Under the pieces are notes generated by a model, which did not search any database, was not told the origin of the DNA, and was given only the letters and a program-made list of their open reading frames with translations. From Fusarium oxysporum f. sp. lycopersici 4287 (taxonomy: Eukaryota > Ascomycota > Sordariomycetes > Hypocreales > Nectriaceae), in contig NC_030994.1 of assembly GCF_000149955.1 (NCBI RefSeq), positions 930,001 through 994,000 of the forward strand: DNA of 64,000 nt, written 5' to 3'. The position numbers were made by a program, and so were the translations under genes. Below are positions 11,400-23,573 of the stretch, in pieces (within the stretch, counting starts at the first letter, position 1; the number at the start of each line of letters is the position of its first letter).

Positions 11400-12946
11400 T
11401 CAATTGACAGTCCACTTCCTCTCCCACCCTGGGAAGAACGGATTCTCCGCCAATGTAGTAACCTCCCAATCCTTCGGGATCAACCCCTTCTCAATCTGCT
11501 CCCTCTCCCATTTCCTCAGCGTCGGCTTCGTAACATGCTCAACATGCCATGTCCCCTTGTACTTCATAATATTCTCCTTGCCCTCATTCAACACCTTCAA
11601 GACCAGAGAGGGAACGTGCGGCTCATCTCTGAACTCGGTCATTGGCGTGAATAAGGCCTTGAAGTTGAAGACGATAGCGCCTGAAAGAGGTAGGCGACGC
11701 AGGGTCTGCCAGTCAACTCGAAGGGAGATGTCTTCTTCGGTAAGAGAGGGGTATTGAACTTCTCGAGTCTTGAACTCGGGGTCTTCGGAGGGGATGAAGA
11801 GCGGTTGACCGACTTCGAGACCCCAGGACCCGCGCTGGATGGGACTGTTGGTAGGCATTTTTGTGAAGAATCTGTCATCCAGTTAGCAACGTATCAATGT
11901 GGCAGGCTGAAAGCTGACGTACCGGTCCATGCTAAACTCCATCTTCTCCTTGTAATCAGGCACAGGGGCGTGTATCTCTGGCAATCCCAGTCCAATCTTC
12001 TCACTCAGTTTCCATCCGACAGAAGAACAAATCACGCCAGCTCTGAAACAATACCGTCCTGTCGCAGGATCCCGCAGTGTGAGTGCAAAGTCCTCGGGGA
12101 CGTGGTTGAGAAGGAAGAGCAAGGGCTCGGTCTCATCAAGATCTTCCTTGACTGCCAGAATGTGATTGACAAATACTTTGCCGTGGAGTTCAAATGCTTG
12201 GGGATACCGCGCGCAGAGGAACTGAATCACCATCTCCATGAGCTCTTTACATGCTAGCTCAGAGCCGGGTAAGGCCTGCAGGACATCTTTGCCGTGTTTT
12301 GCGTAGAGGCTTTGTCGCTGGGCGACGCGTTCGCGATATGTGTTCTCTATCTCTAGCCAGAAGTCTGGATCCATCTTCTTCAACGCTTTAAATGGTGTTA
12401 GTCATTCGTCGCTGTATTCGAGGCTATGGAGTAGCACTTACACATGGTCTGGTGATAAGCCCACCGGAATGGGCGATATGGTCTCGGCATTGCCTTGTCG
12501 ACATTGAAGCTTTTGAGAGGCTCTGGTAAGGGAACACCTGACAGCTTGGCATAGTCCGGGAAGTCTCCGAGTCGTCTGATCTCACCAACACTGAAGCTGG
12601 TGAAGTTGAATGTGCTGGGATTGGCATGACGATAGTCCTCATCCAGTCTCAGAAGAGGCTTTGATGCCACAGAAAGGTCAACATCGTCAGAGCCAAAGCC
12701 TGGCGATATCTCAGGGAGAGCGTGTCTTTGCGATGGAGGATAGACAGTAGTATAATCTACTGGAGCAGTCTTCTTTACAGGTTCTGGTGGGGGAGATGAT
12801 GGATACGCATATCGATTAAGAGCCTTTCGCTTGTACACAAGAGCATGAGCCAAGAGACCCAAACACGCACAAGCACTGGCACAAAACGATACCACAAGTA
12901 CAGTATGAACCGTATTAGGATGAAGACTTTCTGAAAAGACAAGCAT
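11400..12946 (-). CDS. DUF3445 / HODM alpha-like protein (copy B)
   Basis: Three exons on the minus strand (12946-12442, 12385-11923, 11871-11400) encode 479 residues. The splice sites are confirmed by alignment with copy A: joining exons 1 and 2 gives SLKKMDPDFWLEIENTY, matching CPVEEWIELDNHY in A. Exons 2 and 3 join at MDRFFTK, matching CKFFKRL. There is one membrane anchor at about residues 15-37, then a Pro-rich linker longer than in A. The conserved FRAGVICSSVGWKLSEKIGLGLPEIH segment is present. The signature reads LRVDWQTLRRLP, so the Glu-Arg of copy A is replaced by Asp-Trp. This may mean altered cofactor or substrate handling. The two genes are tail to tail, 282 bases apart. Confidence 0.87.
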
Positions 12947-14290
12947 GATGAAGAATATCCTTCACAAGCAAACAATGGTATTGAATAGTTACAGAGTCAC
13001 GATCATCTACACAGCAGCCTTCTTTTTCTTTATGCCATACCTGTTTCTACGTCAAGCATATCGTCAAGATAAACGCCAGCGAAACCCAAATCTGGTTACA
13101 TTTCGAGGACGCCTGCGGGTTAACATAACCCTTTTGGGATGGTCAAATGAGAGTCGAAACGCGGGGTACAGTAGCGTTATCGCGGGTATGGGTGACGTAG
13201 GATTGATAGTCCCGAGATAGGGGACGTATCTACGACACGGATGGGGAAATGCTTTACGGTTGTGGTGGGTGGGGTTGGGCTTCTTATCGTGATGTTGTTG
13301 ATGTTGACTGGGTCAGATGATGCTGTGTATGCTTCTGTAGCTGGACAAACACTCCGATACCCGTTCTGGATATGCATGTCCAGGTCATTTGGATAATTCC
13401 GCGTTGTATGTCCTATAATTTCATAGCGGAAAATGTTATGGTGTTAGTTTGACCTTGTGACTGGACTTGGGTAAGTGTTGGCTAACCCTTCACATCCATC
13501 CCTTTATCAGATATTGACGCCAATCAGTAGTGGAGTTGTATACAAGTTGCCCAGTCTTTCAGAGAGATGAATCTATTCTTAGCTGTAGCTAGTATCATGG
13601 CGAACCAATAAAATCATCCGAGTATATAGCTGTTTTGTCTCAAGGATGGAAGCGGCCAATAAGTTGATGGAATCCTCACACAACCCAACTTGCTTGAAAT
13701 AGCTCGGCCGTCTCTTAATTTATAAGAAATATTGAGTGATATGTTCCATTCCGTTTACAATTCGCGGCATTGTTGTACGGTTCACTTTGAGTGAGCTTTA
13801 TGAAGTACCGCATATTGATCAATGATTGACAATGTCTCTGTATTCATGGATTGACTAGCCATAACTCATCTAGTCATTCCGTAAGATGGAAGAATTTGGA
13901 TGTATTTAATTTGAAAATAAACCAAGATACTATGTTGAATATTTGTCCCAATCTTTGCATGATAGAATTATATATGCACAACTTTTATAGCACAAACTCG
14001 AAGACCCACCGAGAGTTGTTCAGTGAGTATTGAACTACTGATTTACATAAAACCTCAACTCGGGAACTCATTACACCTGATTTTATTTGAAAGATCGGAA
14101 TAGTAGTGCAGCTTACCATCACACATGTCGGAGATACAGTTAATACATCCCTGACGGGGATAGTGCTTATGTCCGCACGTCATGCAATTATATAGGGTTC
14201 TGACATTCATAACAAATCTTACGTGTTCTTCAACCTTCATCTTCCCTCTTGCAACATCAGGAAACCCAGAAATCTTCAGGAATCCTCAAA
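12947..14290. other. Intergenic region, no supported gene
   Basis: About 1.3 kb, AT-rich in its right half (13.4-14.2 kb). Only short, unsupported frames occur. It probably contains the promoter of copy B and of the small membrane protein at 14.29 kb. Confidence 0.45.
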
Positions 14291-14671
14291 ATGTGGGACA
14301 CTTTCTTCTACCGCGGCGCCTTCGTCATCTCCGCCATACCTGGCCTCATCGGAATCAACTCAATGCTCCGACCGGAAGCCACCCTCAAGATCGTCAAATT
14401 CCCCATCCCGGCCGATCCTCAGAGCCGTAAGACCTGCCTATCCCTCGCACGTCTGCAAGGCGCACGCAACATTGTCGTCTCTTACCTCTTCATCAACAAC
14501 GCCTTGACCGGAGACAAGAAACTTATGGGAATGGGATTACTTGGAGCCCTTTTCATGCTGGCCACTGATGGATTCGTGAGCAAATCTCTTATTGGGGGAA
14601 ATGAGTGGTTTCATTGGGGATACATACCCATTTTTGTTGCTTTTATCGGTGGTTTGCTGTATTCGGAGTGA
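14291..14671 (+). CDS. DUF4267-like small integral membrane protein
   Basis: 126 residues from the ATG at 14291 (MWDTFFYRGAF); an ATG 14 codons upstream gives a non-hydrophobic leader and is less likely. Hydrophobic segments lie at about 8-25, 50-68, 76-95 and 105-124. The stretch LARLQGARNIVVSYLFINNAL and the later MLATDGFVSK match the pattern of fungal DUF4267 proteins (G-x-R-N/E ... D-G). Such proteins are uncharacterised and often sit in secondary-metabolism or catabolic neighbourhoods. No intron is seen. Confidence 0.75.
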   Translation: MWDTFFYRGAFVISAIPGLIGINSMLRPEATLKIVKFPIPADPQSRKTCLSLARLQGARNIVVSYLFINNALTGDKKLMGMGLLGALFMLATDGFVSKSLIGGNEWFHWGYIPIFVAFIGGLLYSE

Positions 14672-15400
14672 GGGATGTTAGTGCATGGTTAGCAATGGGC
14701 GATGGCGGACTTCTAGCCTTAAATCTCATATACCATCGATACTTGATGGAGCGGACCACGTCTCAATTGAAGATGATACTTCTTTTCTCGCCTTATCTTG
14801 TTAACGCTGCTTCAACGGAGGAGACGAGGGTTGAAACTGTAAAGGACGCTCTGGCTATATTGCTCTTTGAAATGAAACTTTTGTTATCTGGCACTTTGAT
14901 GATTTATCTATAGCCCAGCCACTTCTGCTTAGCTGAGTCAGATAATTCAATCCCGAAACCCGTCCGTGTTGGTTCTTTGTTGTTGAACAATTCGGTTTCT
15001 AATAGTTGTTTTTATATCAACTTTATTGACCTTTGTACTGACTGAGCTTTGATAGAATTGTATCTAATAATGATAACTATTTCCAGTCGGAAGGCTATAG
15101 GTATTTGGACTCTATCCCAGTATACTATCGTAAAGAAAGTCCATTCATGGCCAGACTATCCTTCAAGGACCACTACTTACGACTTCAACATACCATACAG
15201 AGACTGAACCAGTTAATCGATCACCGAGGCATACCTGTCGCTGGAAGGTAAAGCAGAAAACCTCTTTGTTGCACTTAGATGACTGTCCCATCGAAATTCC
15301 ACCCTGTTATTTCATCACCATGACTCCCTAGCCTTAAAAGAGCTATGACGACTGGGAGTATGCGTGAGCAAGACAACACAGTTGGCACCTGCTTCTCACT
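14672..15400. other. Gap downstream of a shortened regulator gene
   Basis: About 730 bases. If the regulator at 15.4-16.7 kb was once full length, its missing C-terminal half would lie here on the minus strand. I could not find a continued open frame matching the family, so the region looks decayed or was deleted. Confidence 0.4.
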
Positions 15401-16706
15401 TCAAGACCGAATCTCTGCCAATAACAGCTCCAAATCGAAGAACTCCTCCTCATCCTCCGGTGATAAACCTTCTGAAGACGGCAACGGCAACTCCAGAGAT
15501 GGGCTCAAGTCCACTGGCGTCATTTCGAGTTCTGAAGCAAGCGTCTTATCCAGACAGACAGTCGTCCACCACAGCCGAAGCATGTGCTCTTTGGTGATGC
15601 ATCGGCTTTTACTGTCTTGCCGCTCCAAAATCTTGGGTTGGTATATTTCTGGATCGTCAAGTTGGAGTAGCCTTGATAGTGCTACGCTCTGGCTGATGTA
15701 AATGACAGCTGCCTTCGGGTGATTTGTGTAGTGGCAGTAATAAGCCTATGCAACGGTCAGCTACTTTCATGGCTCCTCTGGAACAGAAACATTAGCTTAC
15801 CATGAGATTTAAGGTCTCGAGGTTCTCCAATGTTAGAGTCTCTGAGATGATTAACAAAGACACAGCTTGTCCAAAAAGATCTAACGGAGTTGAAGGTTGA
15901 TTGAAATCCCATGGGTCATTTGTCTCTTCAGACTCTTGTTTTGGCTCCTTCTCCAGAGCTTGGCCCAGAGCCAAAACAAGGGACAGTTGGCAGAACCAAT
16001 TTCTATCGTCGACGTAATTTGTAGGCTGGGAGTATGTCTGCCGTATCCGATCTCTAAACCGTTGACGGAGAAACCAGTGATATTCACTGTTTGCTCCTTC
16101 AAAGATACGTAAAAGATGCATAGCTTGCTTTTCTGATGGAAGCTTTACTAACATCTGAGACCCTAAAAAGAAAGTTTTGAATCAGTCTATTTTCTGTTTT
16201 AGGGTGTTTTCATTGTTCCACTCACCTCCATCCTCAGATTCCAGACGAAAAGGAACAAATTCACCGGCTTCACCCACTCGCAGTTGCTGACATGATTCTG
16301 TCTGTATATATGGGTGTAGTAAGGCAGAAATATCTGTCAGCTTTTGTATAAAAATTTCTGCTGGGCATAGTTCTTTTATATGACTCGCTTCAGTTGTAGG
16401 AGAGAATTGGCTTGTATCGAAAAGCGCCGTTGAATCGTCCGTTCCAGCCAAGAAGCTGAACTGACTATTTATATTGGCCTTTTCTTCGATATCACGAAGA
16501 TAACTCTCTGGCACTGTGATGAATTTGTCTTTCTTTGGATATACGCATTCTCTATTTCGTTGAATGCACCGGTGACATGGAATATCTACATATGATCAAC
16601 AATGGCTTTGGATGGACAAATTGAAATACGCACCTCCACTGCATTTTAACTTTTGAGAATGGCATGCCGTGCAGGCCACGAGCTTGCGACCCTGAAATTT
16701 GCCCAT
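15401..16706 (-). CDS. Zn2Cys6 transcription factor, C-terminally shortened
   Basis: Four exons (16706-16634, 16585-16226, 16162-15801, 15745-15401) give 379 residues. The first intron divides the zinc cluster; splicing yields Cys at residues 12, 15, 22, 28, 31 and 38. The later exons form the start of the fungal_trans middle homology region: a WFLRQRFRDRIRQ region, SVALSRLLQL, and MLRLWWTTVCLDKTLASELEM. The frame stops at LLLAEIRS, where relatives usually continue for 150-300 residues, so the protein appears truncated. It may be a pseudogene, a dominant-negative short form, or have a missed 3' intron. It lies directly downstream of, and on the same strand as, the SoxA-like oxidase. Confidence 0.7.
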
Positions 16707-17344
16707 GTTTAGTGCGGTGTGATAAGTACCGAGATGCCGGATAATGACGAGTCACATATGTGATACTCCACTAGGAAACCTCGAGTCCCTTGTAAGAGCC
16801 ACCAAATGGTCATGCAAGTTAATAAACAAATCGGTGTTTACTTAGAAGAATAAAAAGCAAAACTGAGACCATTTGCGGCTTTATACGAAAACAACTCAAT
16901 GACTGGTAAATGACCCAATGGATCAAGATTGGCCGCTTGCAGTGCCCTATAGGTACTTAACTAAGATAAGTACCGTAACGGCCAACTCAGACGCCGTAGT
17001 GCTACCGACGGGCGGGCATTCACGGCATTGGGTTACAGATCCTCCGTCTAAAACGGGTAGTAAACTTCCATTCCCTCAGTCAATGAGGAAATTAACTCAA
17101 ACATCGCCACGGAGAAGATGAAGTGAGAAAACAGAGCCGCCAGAGGAAACAACGCTAAATCTCAAGATAGCTCAAACTTTAGCGTTCCCACGTAGATCCA
17201 TACAAGCGGATCTCTCCAACTAACTAGTGCATTGTCATGTGATGATTTCTATTCCCTGTCTAGGCCTACATTGGCGGATCTATTGTTTGAAGATTCCCAG
17301 CCGTGAGATGTGAGTAAACTAAATATCTACTACATCTACACCCC
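16707..17344. other. Intergenic promoter region
   Basis: 638 bases between tandem minus-strand genes. The stretch 16970-17060 is rich in CGG/CCG words (for example CCGACGGGCGGG), the core of many Zn2Cys6 binding sites. No gene is seen. Confidence 0.4.
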
Positions 17345-18791
17345 CTAGAGACGACTACGGCTCCACGTCCAAGGCAGCTTTCCATCCGCTGGAGCATTTC
17401 TCCCCTTCCAACCCGTCAACTCGTTCAAGTCTCTGCGGGGAAAGGGATGAGGATCTTGGAAATCATCGGGCTTCTTTCCGAACTTCCAGCTCCAGAGATT
17501 CTTGAGGCCTGAATCGAGGGAATCCTCTAAAAGGTCGACTACGTACTTTCCAATGATTGGGAGAAACTTGAACCCGTGGTTTGAGCCAGCTGTGGCTATG
17601 TAGAGATTCTTTGTGTCGGGATAAGGGCAGATGCGGAAGTTGAGATCTGAGGCCATGCCGTCCCTGTAAAGTTGTTAGGTATAAGTGGTTTGATAAGGAG
17701 GATTACTTACCAGCATTGACGAGTGTGGACAAAGGGTCGATCTGCGAGCTCAGGGATCATTTCTCGAACAAACTTTCGAATCTCGACTTCGAGTTCCCTG
17801 GGGCATCCATCGAAAGGATAGTCACCCACTGAATGTAAGACTGAAGCGCCGGAGTGCACATGGTTGAAATAGTTGGTCACAAGCCGAACACTGCATAGCT
17901 TGATGAGGCCGTTCTCGTCGGGAGGAAAGATGATGCCTATTCACCATTAGCACTCCAATCATCCCAAGTTTCAGTGTCAAATACCCTGCTCAAAGTCATC
18001 AATGATGGGAATGTCCTTGTACTTTTCAATCTCATGTGGCTCCAGCTTCATCACACAGATTACCGAAGTCTCCGCTCTGACATCAGTTCTAGCTCCCTCG
18101 ACAAGAGCCGGGAGACCTGCTCCAGCTGCGACAATGACCTTATCGGCGCGATGAATCTCCCCGTTAGCGGCGACGGCACCCTTGCAGGTTCCATCCTCGT
18201 ATACGAGCTCCTTGATCTGACCAGCATGGCCGGTGATGTACTTTGCGCCATTCTTCTCTGCAGCTTTGGCCATGCGGAGAAGGGCTTGGCCTGAGGGGAC
18301 CTAGAGCAAGTCAGTATTGGGAATCGATAGATATGGAGTGTTGATGTTACCCAACCAGCCTGAGGGCTGTACAGATTAGTCCAGCCCGGGAACTCCCCAG
18401 TCAGAGCAGGCCACTTCTCTCTAATCCTCTCAACATCCAGATACTCCACTCCCTGTCTCCCCTTCTTCTCGGCCAAATCCTTAGCGTTCTCCAACCATTG
18501 ATTCGTCTCCTCATGCCCACCCATGATCCATCCCGACTCGCGATACAGGCCCTTGAAGAGAGAGTCTGGATCTTTCCACACGCCAAGGGTCTCGAGACCG
18601 AGCTGGGCGTAGTACGGGTTGGGATAGTCTGCACGGATAACCTTGTTCAGGTCAGTGCCGGCTGAGTCGCGAGATGGGGCCGCGAAACGATCGACCACTG
18701 TGACGTTGGTGTAGCCGCGTTGGATGAGATGGTATGCGGTTGAGGTTCCGAAGACACCTCCGCCGATGATGAGAACAGATGGTTTACTCAT
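17345..18791 (-). CDS. Sarcosine / fructosyl-amino-acid oxidase family FAD enzyme, PTS1 ending
   Basis: Four exons (18791-18351, 18300-17985, 17936-17711, 17663-17345) encode 433 residues. The N-terminus has the FAD Rossmann motif GGGVFG. The C-terminal part carries TRQCWDGMASDLNFRI, whose Cys (about residue 327) aligns with the covalent-flavin Cys of monomeric sarcosine oxidase and Amadoriases. It is followed by the family motif NHGFKFLP. Such enzymes oxidise the C-N bond of N-methyl or N-glycated amino acids, releasing H2O2 and formaldehyde or a sugar dicarbonyl. The last three residues, SRL, form a peroxisomal targeting signal. L-pipecolate oxidase is an alternative. A Zn2Cys6 gene follows downstream on the same strand. 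Confidence 0.9.
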
Positions 18792-21700
18792 TGGTGAGGC
18801 AACTTGGAGAATAGGTGAGGTGATTCTAGTTGATATCTTTTAGTTGTGTTCTACGAGATACAGGTGAATATTTATAGCCTTGAGCTGCGAGGCTGCGATG
18901 ATTTGCTCGACCTTTAGCGAGTTTCCATGATTCACTATCAATTCTGTCTGATAGCCTAAGTAAGAAAATCTCTGGTCTTGTTTTCTCATTCCTCCGCACT
19001 CCCCCGCAAACAATAAAGTTTGCGGTATCTCCAACACCCCCCTGAGAGATAACATTATGTACACTCTCAGCCTTAGCGTACAGCCAATCCTTGGCGACGA
19101 ATATTAACATCGGACCACCGAGCGCTAGACGCCGAGGCCCAGAATGATCATCTCTTGACGTCGGGTGTTGCTCGAAAAGAGAACCCCACCGACATGGATC
19201 TCCGGCACAGGCTGCATTAGTGGCCGAACTGACACTAACTTACACGCATTAGTTTAATTTGCAAGGAGGGTTACGATGATGGAGTGTCTTTTGGGAGGGG
19301 GATTCGGTAATATTGTGTATAATTCGCAAGGAATACTTTATGAGTTTAGTGGTCTTGACCAGGGGCCTTGGGCCAAGATGATGCGGTAAATGGTTGGCGT
19401 TCGTCTCGGTTGTTGAGCTTGAGTAGATATCATCTCTTTCCCGGGGAGAAGAGAGGGGAGGGGATTTGATTGGCTGATGGTCATGATGTTTTCTCTGTTG
19501 CGCGATGTCAGATGGAAAAGATATCACATTCAGATCTTGTGGCGAATTTGAGATGCAGGGTCTTTTCTTGCAGCCGATTTCTTTCGTCATTGGGAAGGGT
19601 TTGTTCACTAACTAAAATTGCAAAGACATCAAGGTCCACGGAGAACAAAGAGAGGTTGCTGAGAATACATATGCTTAAGTCGGTGGACAACTGTGACCGT
19701 GACTGTTTAACTACAAAGCACGAGATGGGATGCTCAAAAACAGATGGCTTAATGTAAGCATCGCTTGACAAACTGATATCTAACCGCCCAAGCTGTCAGA
19801 ACCGGGACTAAACATCCGCTGTCAGTTGTTGTCTCTTCAGCCTCCCCTCTCAAAAAGTGACCTGTCCTATTCCCAACAGCCGCGTTCCAGACCCCCAAAC
19901 AACGTGGCAACCGGGAGTCACCAGGTACAAGGTGACGTAGCAAAAGCACGTTTAACCGTGAATTATCGTAGCATGCGTCAGAAATCCGTCCAACTTTTGC
20001 AAGGGTGGGCTATGGCTATGCATCACGAGTCCCGCCCTTACATCTCACCGGGGTGGAAACACGGTCTGTGCGACCAAAGCCCAGAGCAAGATTATTTTTC
20101 ATGTGCCGAAATCGTGTAGGTGTTTGTTGATCCCCCAGGGCCCAAGCAAGATTGACGTTTTGTATGCTACTGTAGGATAGGGTTGTATTTGGGAGATACC
20201 CTTGCTTGGATGGTGGAATGACTCTTGAGACTTGGCGGAAAGCATGGTAACGGTTTGAGACATGATTCGTGAAATCACATTTTATAGGTGATATCATGTT
20301 TTCTATTCGGTGACAAATGATGGAAGTGATTGAGATAACTACTTATATTTTGATGCCTGATGATAGCGGCAGTCGCAGAGAACAAAACAGGGAGACAATA
20401 CCCCTGAAGTCAAGCCACTGACATCCAATGACAACAATGCACCACAAACATTCTGAAACCCGTACCTCAAAAGCCACTGACATTCAAGATCTGCAAGACA
20501 TGCAACAAAAATTGCTTCTCCCGAGAAGAATTCATCAGAAATCAAGCTTCCATAACAATTCCATTCTTCTCGTATCGCCCACCCTGTCAATGTCAAGTGT
20601 GTCGCCTGTCACTGTTATCTCTTTTCTTTTTCCTCCTGTAGGTGTGGATGCACCGGCAACTTAGCCCATCCATTCGGCGTATTTTTATCTCTCATGGATA
20701 CCGAACCATTGTTTCGGGTGCATTAGCGCCAATGTCTCTCTCTTTTTTTCCCCTCCCCCTCTGTTCACCGCATATTTTAATTTGCTTTCCTTTGTGTTAC
20801 CCCAAACTTGACTTTCCCGGATGCCTTTGCCGGTAAAACATATCGTCAGATCATCTTTTTTTGGTGCGTGTCCCTTCTTTTTGTTTCGGACTTGGCCGAT
20901 GCGGGAAGAGACAAGATGGGGGGAGTTTCACTGCGTATTTCCACTCTCTCTTCGGTCAACTATCTTGGCGACATCTACAGTTCCATTATAGACTAATTAA
21001 AAGATAGACCGATGGCTCCTTAGGAGATATCGCGGGGAAGAGGGGCCAATAGCTCCGAATACTCGGGATTAACAATCACTCACTGATGTCATTGTTAATA
21101 ATGCCAGATAAACACGTCAGTTTTCTTTACCCTCTCTCTCACTTCCACTTTCTCTTGGCGATGTCTCAGACGAGTCAAAATGCCACTTTCAAGTCCCGGC
21201 TTATTTCCTTTTTTATTTTTTTCAACCAAGGGTGCAGGTGGGCTGTTTCTCATCTTCACCCCCCAGAACCACTGCCGATCCCGCCACTGAGAGAAGAGAA
21301 AAGAGACAACACCATCTATGGATCGCTAATATGCCCCCCAAAAGTGCTTCTAGAAGAACTAGCACTCCCTCTAAATAAGTAAACTTTAGTGGGCTCTGTT
21401 CTCTCCTCTGATTCTAACCTTACACTGAACTCCATAGAGAGCGCTAAATTAACTTGAGTCTGTTTGGCCTTGTTATCTCTTCTCTCACATCATCTCATCA
21501 TTTGCTTGCTTCTTTGTGCTGCGCCGTATTTTCCCCTTTTGTGTGGCTCCACCCGCTCAGACGCAGGCAGCACAAAGCTCACACTCTTTTTTTGGGGCGT
21601 TTCGCCCTTTTACGATCTCACATTCCATTTCAGAGACATTTTCAGCTCAGATCATATTTCCTTTCCCCCATGTATATTTCCGTTTGTGTCCGTGTCTTAT

Positions 21701-21817
21701 ACTTGAGCCGCGCGTAAATTATTCTCACTTTGCACTTTTATCACACCTGCCACTGTATCTTTATATCTCACACGACCACTGTTGATCTCTTCATACAATT
21801 GTTTGATCGTTACTCCA
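18792..21817. other. 3 kb gene-poor region with pyrimidine-rich leader
   Basis: No supported gene. From about 20.5 to 21.8 kb the plus strand is strongly T/C-rich (for example around 20740-20770 and 21580-21600). That is typical of a long fungal promoter and 5' leader for the gene starting at 21818. Several open frames there encode only F/L/S/P-rich low-complexity strings. Confidence 0.5.
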
Positions 21818-22287
21818 ATGAATACTCCAAACAGAGCTGCCGTTGTACATCCTCAATACGACGCCCAGTCTACCCAGCAATTACTCGCTCTTGTTCAACA
21901 TCTTCAGGTTACATCGAGGACTATGGCCAAGCAAACACCCGCGTCCGACCAGAAAGATAGTACCATCGTCACCGATATTGGCGATTATCTCATCCAAGCT
22001 GCTCAGGCATGGGCACAGATGACAGATGCTCTGGTGGAAAGCCGACAGGTTCAGCAAGCAGTGGTTGATGCGCATGAACAAGCCATGGTCAACAATCATC
22101 TTTCCGATCTATCTACTGTCGTCTCTATGGATGTTGATCTTACAAAGCTCTCGTATGTCAGCACGGTTGAGGTCTATGACGTGGCTAACAAATCAATAGC
22201 AAAATTCGCGATTTAACAGCGCAATTCTCCCGCGATGTACAACAAGTTTGGCAGAATGATGCGCCGTGTCCGGGAAAATCGCCATGA
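21818..22287 (+). CDS. Small helical hypothetical protein
   Basis: Two exons (21818-22152, 22200-22287) encode 140 residues. The intron has a GTATGT donor, a GCTAAC branch motif and an ATAG acceptor, and joining keeps the frame (TKLS|KIRDLTAQFSRDV). The protein is alanine/glutamine-rich and predicted helical over about residues 15-90 (LLALVQHLQ, DYLIQAAQAWAQMTDAL, VQQAVVDAHEQAM), suggesting a coiled coil. No transmembrane segment or known domain is seen. An ATG 12 codons upstream is also in frame. The long pyrimidine-rich leader and good splice signals favour a real gene; function is unknown. Confidence 0.6.
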
Positions 22288-23573
22288 CATATCAATTTTC
22301 GAATAGAGGTTCTTGGGATAGGTTCACTGGGTTATTTCATAGGCGTTTCTGGAATGATATCCGCATCTTGGTTGGAAGATTGCTGCGTTATTTCATTCAT
22401 CATTTGCTCACTAAAATTGCATATTCTGTTTCCTCTCCTCCAAGACTACCGCATTGCTGTGTACCTCCTGACCCGACCTCTGTTGCCGTGACGTCTGTGA
22501 TAATGAAGTGGCTTGGCTTCCATATCTGGATACGATCGTTATCTCGACATGGACCATGCTCAACGAAAGGACGCATGAAAATTTGCTCTGTGGATCAAGT
22601 GGCTTGAATCTATCCATAATATATGAAACTGCCAACGTATTCATGGACCTCATCCAACCAACAAATTCGTGGCATGACTTTCTGTCGGTGAGCTTCCTGA
22701 CTCAAAGCTTGGAAGAGAGGCATATCATGACTCATGACCTTGTGAGATGAGGCGTAGGTAAGAAATGTTTTCATTCTTCGTCATCCGTAAGTTCTGTAAC
22801 AAGAACCCAAAGATGATATCTCCGCTCAGCCTTATCACTCTATTTTGGCATGTCACATTTATTTATGTTTGTATTACCCAACCTTCGGCATTTGGATTGG
22901 AAGGGGGCCTGAAATACACTTTGAGGCCACCACCCATGGATGTCGCTGCAGGGTCTTGCAGCCTCTAATGCATTATGCACAAACCTGGCATTGGCACTTC
23001 AGCTTTGCTGCCTTATGCCCTGATCAAGCAGTCTGATAACCCGGTCCTTGGTCAGATAAACCCCGCATAAAAGTCTGCAGCATGAACCATGGAAAATGTT
23101 GCTTGAGGGTTTGAAAATGCACGCGACATTTTCAACCATCTGTTTATCACTGCATTCGCCTATCAGCTGAGTTGCCCGACCAACTTGGCCGTTGCTCATG
23201 ACTTGGGCCATTGCGTGTCCTTCCTATAGTAGAAGGTCTAAAAGACATTACTAATTTCAGATTAACTCAAGGTGACATTACAAATTATCGTTGGTAGAAA
23301 GGCTGTCTTGTAGCTCATTCACCGTACAGATATTTGCATAGTCACGAAGTTGAAAACAATGATCAGACTCAATACCGTAAATGATATTAAGAGGCAGTTT
23401 TGTTTCAGTTTATATATTCAAAAAAGAAACCAAGAAACCATGAAACCAAATGAGCAAACTCCCTTTCATGTCAAGTTCCATCCATCACCACTTCATTCGC
23501 TTAACCAAATCCTCTCCCAAGCCAACGCCGAACTCCGAGCGAAACCAAAAACGAATCCTTTCCAACTCCTGCC
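22288..23573. other. Intergenic region, no supported gene
   Basis: About 1.3 kb between converging genes. No frame, RNA or repeat is supported. Confidence 0.45.

Noticed and set aside
12945..13220. 91-codon plus-strand frame at the start of HODM-like copy B
   Set aside because: Overlaps the promoter of a well-supported gene and has no recognisable features.
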